64,000 bases of DNA from Nyssa sinensis (lineage: Eukaryota; Streptophyta; Magnoliopsida; Cornales; Nyssaceae), in the NCBI GenBank assembly GCA_008638375.1, contig CM018038.1:33626169-33690168 (forward strand), written 5' to 3'. A program made the translations under genes and the position numbers. Within the stretch, counting starts at the first letter, position 1. Each line of letters begins with the position of its first letter. Positions 25,201-36,849 of this stretch are shown here, in pieces. The notes below the pieces were generated by a model that was not told the origin of the DNA, ran no database searches, and worked only from the letters and a program-made list of their open reading frames with translations.

Positions 25201-28200
25201 CCCTAGCTCCATTGCATCTCATCATTTGTACATGAGTTACGCCCTCTAGGCATTTTTAGTAAACTAAACTAATTACCTATCAAAAAGAGTAAGCTGAATA
25301 GAGTTACAGATTGCAAGAAAACCTTGAATGTCATAAAAACTTGAAGTGCAGTTCAAATGCATTTTAATCAATATCAAAAATAAATAAATAAAAGAATGTT
25401 CAACATAGATCCCCCACCCTTATTCTTTATAAGTTCCCACATGTACCCATATCCCATCTGGGACTTGGAGCTCCCCCCCGAGGCAAAAAATAAAATTAAT
25501 TAATTGAGGGTAGCAAGAGGTACCACTCAAGCTTGAATGCTAAATGTAGATCTTTGCAACCAAGGGAATATGTTTTAGCACAGTATAAAGTACATGAAAC
25601 TGTAATCAATGATCAGAGATAATCAAAATTAAAGTAATCAAATTAAAACTAGTGCTAGAACCATGTTTTGGTGAACTATTAACGAAAATTGGATAAAACA
25701 TTTTTTTCATTTTTTATATGTTGAAAGCTGGATAAAACATTGTACCAAAATGTTCCAGCAGAAGGAAAATCTTGCAATGTAATACCAGGAATGACATGGA
25801 CCTTAAGGATGACAAGGCCCCATTTTTTTTATTAGCATAATCAAATTAAAACTAATGCTAGAACCATGTTTTGGTGAACTATTTAACAATGAAAATTGGA
25901 TAAAACAATTTTTTCATTTTTAATAGGTTGCAAGCTGGATAAAATATTGTACCAAAATGTTCCATCAGATGGAAAATCTAGCAATCTTATACCATGAATG
26001 ACATGGACCTTAAGAATGACATGGACCTTAAGAATGACAAGGCCCCAATTTTTTTTATTAGCAAATGCAGGAGGTTTAATGTCTGTATCCAATCTACACC
26101 TCCTAATACCCCAAATTGGCGGAACCAGCACTAGGCAATGGCCTTTATATACAAAAGGACTGCTTCAGCTAAGCAAATGTAAATTCACCACATACATATG
26201 ACATTGCATATATATAACTAACAAGTAACTAAATAAGTATCCAGAAATCACCCACCTTACATATCTTTATGTTCATTTTGCTCTGCCTCAGAGAATGAGC
26301 GAATTCCATCTCCTACATAAAGTGAGTGAATGTTATTAAGGACAGGTTTTGATTTGAACATGCTGAAAGTACCAAACATAATATGATGGTCTAGGATAGT
26401 AATTGACCTCCAGATGAGAAGGAGAAAGAACACCTTCCAACTTTTGGAGGTCACGTAGATGCATCATCTCATGGTCTTCCCGGAAGCTATTGAAAAAATT
26501 TCGAGCTGAGGATTCAAACATAGTTATCCAAAATTAAACTCAGAATACTTGTCACATTAATGGGCCAATTTGGGAAGTGTGGAGCCTACGATGCATAATA
26601 ACAAGAAATACAACAACTGAAAATTATACCTTCTTGAATATGACCTTTGGCCACAAGATCCATGAAACAATAGATAAATACTGGATAGAGGACACGAAGC
26701 AATTCATGCTGCACAGTTTAAAATAGAAGCCAAGTAAATTTATCTCTGTATGCCTACAGGATATACTATACGTCATAAATGATTACAATAAATTCAGTTG
26801 ATCTAGGCTTGCAGGGCACAACGTGAAGTCAAATCACAACATAAATAAGTACTCTGATTCATATACATAAATACATTGGAGAACAATGTATAAGGGATAG
26901 TTATGCTTTATAAAGGTGAAATGGAACCACATACCACTTGCTAAACAAGGAAACAAAGCTTTGAATTGTACAATAAAAAGCACATGTAACAGACAAAAAA
27001 AGTTGCTTTGAAAGCAAAGCTTCATACTTATACCTAATGTCATGGATTTAACATCTGCAGAGTAACGAAATTTAAACTGAATTCAAGGATCATAATCCTC
27101 CCATGAAGTGTCAACTTGTTGATTGTAGGCTCTCTACAGATCCTTAAAAGTAAAGGTGGATGAAGAACCACAAATGCCAACAGAGAAACAAACGTGTTGA
27201 TAGAGATGTTCTAAACAATATTATTTCCCACTAAGCATACTCCCTGTATGTAGGTAGGTGGCTGCAGAATGTTCAATTGGAGTCTTTTGAGAAGGTTAAT
27301 AACTTAATACATGGTATAACTGAACGTAATATTAAATCATAACACATATAAGTATAAAGACTAAAAAAGGAGTTGAGTTTCAAATTGGGGGACAGAAGAT
27401 GAATTTTGACGAAACAATTAAATACTAACTTCAAGGTTCACATCAAGGTAAAGTAGTACTAGAAGGCCTCTAGTCAAGGATCAAGAATTAGGTAAGGGCC
27501 TCACTTGGCATACACCTCAAGAGCCAAGGCATAATTAGAGGTACATACTTGTGTCTTCTTACACCTTGGGTTCCCAAGGCCTACAAATAATGTGATTGAC
27601 TTTCAAATTTCTTCATTTTATACTTTTAAAGTGAATAAATTGTAACCATATTTATATTTTCTATATCTTTTTGTTATATATAACCAAGCTTCTTGATTAA
27701 GACATGTTATGCTTGTTATATATAACCAAGCCATCTTAATAAGTGTATGGAAGATTATATTAGATGGATTTGAGTGGCTCAAGGATATTAACAGTGAAGT
27801 CATATTACAGGGAGTTGACAAGGAGTAGTGGCATGGAATTTCCTTGGAAGACGATTTGGTGCTCTCGAATTCTGGTTAAGGTTGCCTTTTTTGCATGGTT
27901 ACTTTCATGGGAGGCGTTGAAATGGACAATTTGAGGAAAAGGGGTTCCAACATGGCCAATAGATGTTTCATGTGTAAGAATGATGAAGCAATGATAAGGC
28001 ACCTTTTTCTCCATTGTGAGGTAGCTCAGGATTGTTGATGCCTTCTCTTTTCTTTATTCAGGTGCACACGGATTAATGCCTTCAAGCATGAAGGATCTCT
28101 TGGATTATTGGAGAGGGAGCCGTTTTCAAAAGGGGGATAGAAAGGTGTAGAGGATGGCTCCACTATGTTTTTTGTGGTGTTTATGTAGGAGCGGAACAGG

Positions 28201-29410
28201 CGGATTTTTGGAGGGGAAGAGATGTCCCCTTGTAAATTAAAAGATAGTTTGTTGAAAATATTATACTTTTGGGTTGTGGAGTCCTATATTTTTTATGTAA
28301 ACTCTTTTGTAGAGTTTTTGGGAGGTTTTAGACTTTAATTTTTGTATCGTCTCCTTTTTGTATAGAGGTTCACCTCCCTCATACGCCATTAATATAAATA
28401 ATTAAAAAAAAAATGCTTGTTTCTTCATTTACATGTAAAATTGTCATATGAAATAGTCAACATGAATACTAATGTTTTTACTTCAATTTAACTATTCCAG
28501 AATGCTCTTAAAATGTTACAAGTTTTTTATATATTTAAAAAAAAATCGTCATTTCTATGGGGTGTACATTACTTTCCCTCTTTTATACTAATTGTAATTT
28601 GTTAGGCTTTTATAGGGGAAAAAAGGACATGGCTCGAGCCTTTTTCCTTGACGCCTACACCTCACTAAAGTAGCTTAGGATTCTATTACGGTTGTTTTAA
28701 CCCACCACCTATTTTGGGCACTTCCTTTCTGTGGAAATTCCCATTTTTATATTAATGTTCACAATTGAAATATTGTTTATGCCTTTACCATCTCAATTCA
28801 CTAGCTGTTTGCCTTAGGATGTAGGGCTTATCCACATCCTAAGTTGTCACTAACTTGTACATGGCATCTAAATCACTTGGAATGAAATAAGTAATCACCA
28901 ATTACTACATCACAAATCTGGCAGAAATGCACCTCAATGATAAGTTACCTTGTACAAATCAAGTGAACTACAAGTCCATGACCTTAGCTTGCTATATCCT
29001 TCTTGGTATTGCACTGGAACATTTTCTGATCTGAAAAGTATGAACACTCGTTAAAATGACAGAAGGAAAAAAGTAACCAGAAGGAGAAAAAAAAAAGCAT
29101 ACGCCACTCCATGGAACAAGGACGCTCTTATTTTAGCATTTTTCACCACTGGGCAATGCAGGAGCAGGGAGGGGGGCATGGTCTCCTTTACGTATAACGA
29201 AGCTCTGCCCCTGTTTCACCATGTTGGGACCAGTAACACATGCATGTCAAACATGTTCAATACACTAACCTATGCCACACATGAATTTGTTTTGAGGTCA
29301 ATCACAACTCACCAGATATCCATATAAGCAGAGGATACTCAAATCAGTGTCCTTGTCAAATGAATGCCATGAAAGCCCAATTCAAAACACCACACTTACA
29401 ACGGAGTGCA

Positions 29411-29444
<34 letters not shown>

Positions 29445-32400
29445 TGATTCAAAGTCATCAAAGAGGAAAAGCAAAAGCTGCAAAACTATGAACCAAGGAA
29501 ATTAATTTTACACAAGGTAGGAATAACACAAATAATGGACAAGGAGCCACCAAAAAAAAAAAAAGAGAAAGAGAAACCCACAGTTAAAATCAATGTCTTC
29601 TAGTACTTAATTTTTTTTCAAGGTTATCTCCTGTTGTCAGTACCATAAAGCTTTGGTGGTAGTAACACATTTGCACAAGTAAACAAGATATAAAAACAGA
29701 ATATATAAGGAAAAAAGAGTTCCAGTTGCAATGTGTCTCAATGGAGTCCTCTTCGTTCTTTTCATTGGGCTCCGCTGAACAGGTTCAAATAGCAAAAAGA
29801 AATAAAAAATAAAAATACATAAATAAATAAAATCATATATATCACATTATTTCAAGCTACATGACCAGGCAAAACAGATTGTCAGTTTCATCTAGAAATG
29901 GGGTGTAATCAAATTTGACGGTGTAGTCATCTACACCCAGGAAAAGAAAAACTCAACTCAATAAAGCCTCATCCTAACTATTTGAGGTTAGATACATAAA
30001 TTATGTCTCGCCACTCTACTCTATTGAAGACCATCTTCTTAATTAGACCACACATTACCTTTTTTTTCTTTTGATAGGTAGTATACACGGATGCGTCCCG
30101 ACCGGAACTTAAACCCTACACCTCTCCCTTTGAAAGTGGCAAGAGATACGACTCAAACCAACAGCTAGTGGTAGACCACACATTATCATATCTTCTTTTA
30201 CTATCTATACGAAATTTAACTTTTTTCGGCCCTGCCCCCCGTAGCATGACCCTCAATATGAATCATGTCACTCTTCCTTACTAATGCATTTACTAATTTT
30301 CGTTTTACATTATCATACCACATTAATCAATTTCTCCCATTTTATCTCTTAATTTTTGTCTCCCCTGCCCCCTAGCATGACCCTCAATATGAATCATGTC
30401 ACTCTTCCTTACGAATGCATTTAATAATTTTTGTTTTACATGACCATACCACATTAATCGATTTATCCCATTTTATCTCTTATGGGTGTTACTCCTACCA
30501 TCTCATGAATGTGTGCACTTTTAACTTAATTATATTTTGCCTTTTTCCTATAGATCATCTCCCCGTGATAAGTCTCTATGAACATGCATTTTATATGCCA
30601 AAGTGTTACTGTTTATGCAAGGGTCCAATAAAAAATTCATATCATAGGTTTTACATATATGAAATTCACCCTTGAACCAATGATCAAAATTTCGTTTCGT
30701 ATGTTGTTTCGGTCACCTAGAAAACGAAAACATTTCAGAAACGTTTCAGAAACATAGTGAAAACGATGAAAAAAAAATTAAAGTGTATAAAAACACTTGG
30801 AAACATAAAGTAAAATATATGAATGTGTGAAGATAAATATTATAATTAATTGGAAATATTTTAGGGTACATGTCAATTCACACAAGAAGATACTAGGGTG
30901 AAATTAAAAAAAAAATGCAAATGTAAATTAGTCATTAATTCCAAATAACTCTTTACGTATTAAAAACTAGTATAAAAGATTTAGAGCTAATTTGTTTATG
31001 TAATATGAATGTATTATATATTTGCTACAGAATATGTAAAAACATTATAAACTATAAAATAATAAATATATATTGTGTAATATCCACGAATTAGACAATT
31101 TGACACAAGTTACATATAATCTAATAAGTAAAATATAGTAATTTAAACCTATTGAAATTAGTAATTAAGTATTAAAATAAATTATTTATCTATATCTTAT
31201 TTCCGCTACTTTTACTTTTCATTGTTTATTGTTTTTGAGGAAAAATAAAAATATCTTCTTATAATTTTGGGTTTTAATCTTTCAATCTCCTCCATTTAAA
31301 AAACAAATCAATATTGTCTTTTACTAACTTCTAGAAGTATTGCTGGTACTAAAAAAATGTTTCCACTGTTTCGATATGTTTTCATTAATTTCAGTATGTT
31401 TCTACGGAAACCACTTTGTTTCCATAGAAACATATGAATTTCAGTAATCCACTAGTTTTTCAGTTTTTCATTTCGGTTCACTAGGAAAATGAAATGTTTT
31501 AGCCGTTTTGATGAAAACGAAATGAAATTTTGATCCCTGCCCTGAACCTACGGAATAGTGAAAATGTGACTGACCTTGATTATTGCATCTTCATAATTGG
31601 TATTTACCAGTTAAGTATTGTTGGGATCATAAAACAGACTGAGTTAAGATTTCATATCAGCGACATCCCATCATGACTTACCATAAATGTTGCCAACACA
31701 GGTTATTGTATTGGCCAAACATTTCTTTTCTTTTTTGATGATTACCAAGTTTTGAAGATAATGAGAGTTGAATCGAAATGTAGATAACTCAGAGTAAGTT
31801 ACTAATTATTTGGCCACAAACTCACTTGTTTTTCATATTGGCCAAACATAAAAAAAAAAAAAAAAAAAAAGCCAAAAACCTTATTTCCCCTACATTTCTC
31901 TCTTCCTCACTCATTTCTTCTAAGTGGGACCCTGAATGGTAGACCATAAAGTTTTTCCAAAGCTACCCAAGTAAGTTAATCATTCAAGATTGTCTGGGAA
32001 ATCTACAGAATGTATTGTCTGAGTAGCTGACTACCTATTGGAACCCAGTTGTCCAGAGTGGTAGGAACCAACTCAAAGTCAGTTGTGTTAAACAATGGAT
32101 GAGGTTGAGTTCTAAAAAATTCTTAAAATGTTGAACAGGGATTCTTTGCCTAGCTAATTTACATTGATTATGTTCATTTTAGCCATGTCTCAACTTCCTA
32201 AACAGACCCTCAATTGTATCATTTGCCTATTCTTCTTATTTATTCTAATTACCTTTTCATTTTGTCCTGTTTCTCTCTTCATTTATTTTACCGGTTATTT
32301 GTCAGAGACGGGCACTTGTCATCCAACCCAAAAGCTTAAGCTATTAGGTGGTACTGCCTTCCTCCGCTTATATAGTCAAGAACCCCCCACCCCCGAAGTA

Positions 32401-35400
32401 GGGTGTCATCCCTATCACAAGCTCCACTAACCTAGACCCTAACACCCTAGTAAAGGAGACCCATCCTACCAACCTCCTCCCTTGGGTGCTTGGCATGGGC
32501 CCCGCATGCTGTGAAGCTATCCCCACCTGTAGTACCCCTAGGTTGACTCAGATTTCATTGTCAGAAACGGGTGCTTATCATCCAACCCAAAAGCTTATAT
32601 TGTTAAGTAATACTGCCTACCCCGCTTGTATACTCAAAAAATATAAAACACGAACACTCTATTTTGCCTCATATATCCGTGTCAAACAAAAACACATTCG
32701 AACATGTCCCGAATACGTGAAAAAAGAGCATCCAATTTGTTTTTATTCTTTTGTACTTCAGACATGTCAACATTTAGGATACATTTTGAACATGTTTTTA
32801 ATTTTTTTTCTTTGTTTGGATTTTTTCCTTTTTTTCTACTATTCTTCTCGACTTTTCTTTGGGTTATAATTGTGTGTGTATATGTTTTATGTAATAATTA
32901 ACAAATTTGTTTTAAAACTTACTTCATGGATGTTGACGATTAAATGAATAAGTTCTTGAATTTTTATTTAATAACTTTGTTATTTTGATATATTAATAAT
33001 ATTGTTATGATTTGTGTATTTTTATATCAATTTTAAATGAAACAATATTAGTTTTTTATTATATAGCCATATAAAACAATAAAATATATATATTTAATGT
33101 ATCCCTAACATATATTTGTCCTATTTTTTCGAGAAATGACATGGCCATGTCATGTCATGTAGTATCCATGTCCCGTGTCCGTGCTTCTTAGCCAAGAACA
33201 CCTGAGTACACACCAGATTTGAAGTGTCATCGCTATGACATTATCCATAACCTAAGAAGCACGAACACGAGACACGAATACGACACGACACAGATACATC
33301 GTCACGTGATTTTTCAAAAAAGTAAAACGCGGACACATCGGAAACAAGTTGAATAAAATATTTTTTTATTTTTATATAATCATATAATCAAATTCTATCC
33401 TTATATTAATCAAATTAGGTATAAAAAAATCAACAAAACATAAGAAATCAATTATCAATTTGTCAATTCTAATTAATAATCACTCAAAGCTTTCAACATT
33501 CCAATATGATGATTATCATTCAATGCAACATCTACAAAAGTAACACAATTCTAACATGAAGCATCATAAAGTGATAAACTTAAAAATAAAGTACCAAATA
33601 TTTCAATAGTCAATAGCTTACAGATAACATAACAAAAAAACTTCATGTTCTGCGTCTTTTCTCTTTTCAAAGAACTGTTAGCTATTAATGAAATTAAAAA
33701 GAAAAAAAAGTTGTTTAGAAAAATGAGAGAAACAGAAGAGACCGGAAAAATAGAAATATCATAACAATTTTGCAACCAAATGGAAACCGCAGTTGTGCAA
33801 CACAACATTAACCAAATGCCATCTTTAATAAAAGATATGAGAGAAACCGATAAAAAAAAAAAAAAGAGCAAAAAAAAGGAGGAAGAAGAAAAGAAGAGGA
33901 AGAAAAATAAAAATATCAGGGTTTGGGTTAGTTTACTAAAATTAAAAAGTTAAAATTATACATAGACCCCTCCACTTTTTTAATACTATAATTAAAACCC
34001 CATGTTTAAAAAAGTTTAACAATTTGACTCACAACGTGTCCAGACGTGCCCCAGCACGTCCTAGACGTGTCCCAGCGTGTCAAAAATTAAAAACAATCCA
34101 GTACACTCTTTTGGGCGTGCCAAACACATGTCTGGGACATGTCTGTCTCCCAAACGTGTCTGACACTGGTACGTTAGCAAAATTTGAGTGTCTGTGCTTC
34201 TTAGTCCATCACTAAAACCCTAACAATTCGTTTGGAAGTTTCAGAGATAAAAGAACAGAAAAGATAATTTAAAATAGAAGAGAAAAGAGAAGAAAATAAA
34301 AGAAAGTGTTCATTTTTGTCTTGTTTGATAGTTTAGGAGAGAAAAGAAAAGAATGTTATTATTTCTTGTTTGAATGATTAGTGTGAGAGAAAAGAAAAGA
34401 AAATATAAAAAAAAAAATTGACAATTATACCCTTCTTTTATGTTCATAATTTTTAATTCTTTTATTTATGAGTAATTTTTTTGTATTCCAAAAAAGATCA
34501 TTAAAATACTTTCTTTTCTTTCCAAATCTCTCCAATTTTGGAGAGATTAGGAAAATTGGGCTAAAACCTTCAAACTTTCTCTCCTATTCTTTTCTTTTCT
34601 TTTCTTTCCATTAAAAACTTTCAAACGAGAGATTTAGCTATCTCTCCTCAATCTTTTCTTGTCTCTCCAATTCTCTCCATCCAAACGAGCTGTAAATCTT
34701 GAAAGCATGTCTTTTTCTCGATAGGTAAAAGACATACACCCAAATCGTCTCTATTGGGACTTGAAGATGAAGGATATAAAACTTAAGCTAACACTTGGTG
34801 GTGAAACAATGTCCGTTTTTTAACATTTTAAACTACAAAAGGTTGAAAATTGAGAAGTTTAGAACAATATTTTCATTCTATATGTTGATTTTCACATATT
34901 TACTCTTCCTCTTATTTCTATATTCAGTTTTCCTTGATCCAAGCTTTACACCATCAAATTGTACAATTTTTTTTTATTCCAACCACTCTAGTCAAACATA
35001 AATTTGTTTTATTGGAAAGGAATGTGTTCTTTGATAATCCCTTAGAATGTGGTATTGTTATATAGTTACAGTAATAATTTGTTTGTCAGAATGTTGTCAT
35101 GAAGGTCACCCATGCAGCTTGGCAAATTGGATGATGTTTGATGGCAACCATTATCATGTCAGATGCTATATATATACATATATATATATAAAGGCACCAA
35201 GGGGTTGCACTCATTTACATAAAAAACAATACAATTAAATTCACAAGAAATTCAAAATATACATATATATATATATATATATCTACAAACATAGTCGAGC
35301 CCTCCCATAACCGACAAAAGGGATGCTCAGAACTGTAAACTTTATATTCCACGACAAAGACTCTATACCCTCAAAAACCTTTCTATTTCTTTCTAGCCAT

Positions 35401-36803
35401 AAGGTCCACCACAAGCATAAAGGAGTCATATCTTCCGTGCCTCTCTTATCCTTTTACTCATCAAACTACTCTCCAGGAGGTCAACACTTCTTCCATAGAT
35501 CAAGGCAGAACCCAAGTTACTCCAAAAAGGCCAATCAAAAGAATCCACACTGCCCTAGTGAACGAGTATGTGATTAACCATCTCTTCATCTACTTTACAC
35601 AAGCTACACCAGTTCAACACAATCTATATCTTCTTGTGCAGATTATCCGAGGTTAAAATCCTTCCTAAAGGCTACAATCCACCCAAAAATGCAACTTTAA
35701 GAGGCACTTCCACTATCCAAATTGCTTTCCAAGGAAACTCTCGTCTTCCTTGATCCTTCAAAGAGTTGTCCTCATCCTCTTCCTCTCTTCCTCTTCGTCT
35801 TGCTAAATGTGTTGTTTGTAAAGCAAGGTCTAGAACTCCATAACTTCCTCCACTTCCCAACCTTCCATCTGATATGTTTTAGCAAACTATCCCACCCATG
35901 ACTAATACTCCTTCACACCCCTATCCTAGAGGAGCTTCTAACCTCCCTAGAACACCAACCACCTGATTTGGTATAATGGTCTAATACCAACTAGTATTTG
36001 TATTTTGACTACCAATACCCAATTTCCAAAATCAGCGTTTTTTCCTAGTTTATTGATTTTTGTTGGATGCCTCTTGTATAATTCGTATGTACTTCGATTG
36101 TATCACCGTTTCTGGTGCTCTTTAATGAATATTTACATTTACTATTCAAAAAAGAAAAATCTTACACTAAATTTTGAAAACTTGTTGACAAAAAAAGGAG
36201 ATATCTTCAACTTGATAAGAAATTAGGCCTGCCAATCCAAAAACATTAAAATCTACTGCCAGTTGCCGTTCACACCACCATAAAGCCCAAAAACAAGTTA
36301 ACAAAATTAGAATCTTGAGTTCATTAAGTACACATAATTATCCAAATCACCACCAGTCCAATTTATGTCAAAGGGAAGAAAAAAAAAGCTAAAGCCTGAA
36401 AGAGAAGTTCACCTGAGAACATGCATAAGCCCCAAAAAAAAAAAAAAAAATTACAATAGTTTTGACTCTTCTGTCAATTAGAAATGCATATCAACACTGG
36501 AACTTTTATCCAAAATTGTCTCAGTGATCAAGTACTTAACATATTATAGAAAAAACTAGCTTTAATGTCTTCAAATGCTTAAAAATTTACAGGAAAACAG
36601 TAGCATTAATATATCCCCAAAAAAACCCAATTTTTAAGCACCCAGAAAAACCTCAAATAAAATAGCTCGATGTCAAGTATCTTATTAAATCCAGCAATTC
36701 CTTAGTTTTGATTTTTTCTCAAAACCCCTAAATTCCAAACACCTAGAAGTTCCTAAAATTACTCATGTTGCGGATTCATGTTATATGACAAAAAAAATAA
36801 GCT

Positions 36804-36849
<46 letters not shown>

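Larger units (their letters stand above)
6678..26255 (-). other. TAF5 intron 6, 19.6 kb, packed with nested mobile elements
   Basis: Bounded by the donor AAG|gtgggt at 26255 and the acceptor ctccag at 6678. It holds at least five LINE insertions in both orientations, two SINEs, a hAT-like element, at least one Mutator-like element, other TIR-like sequence and several tandem duplications. Both flanking exons are intact, so the gene tolerates this load. Confidence 0.93.

Noticed and set aside
26336..26407. Extension of TAF5 exon 4 into a [14 protein letters not shown] sequence
   Set aside because: This is intron 4; the conserved sequence jumps from LSPSHLE to EMEFAHSL after a GT-AG intron.
29412..29441. 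Possible CRISPR-like or satellite array
   Set aside because: A plain AT microsatellite. No spaced repeat array of CRISPR type exists anywhere in the window.
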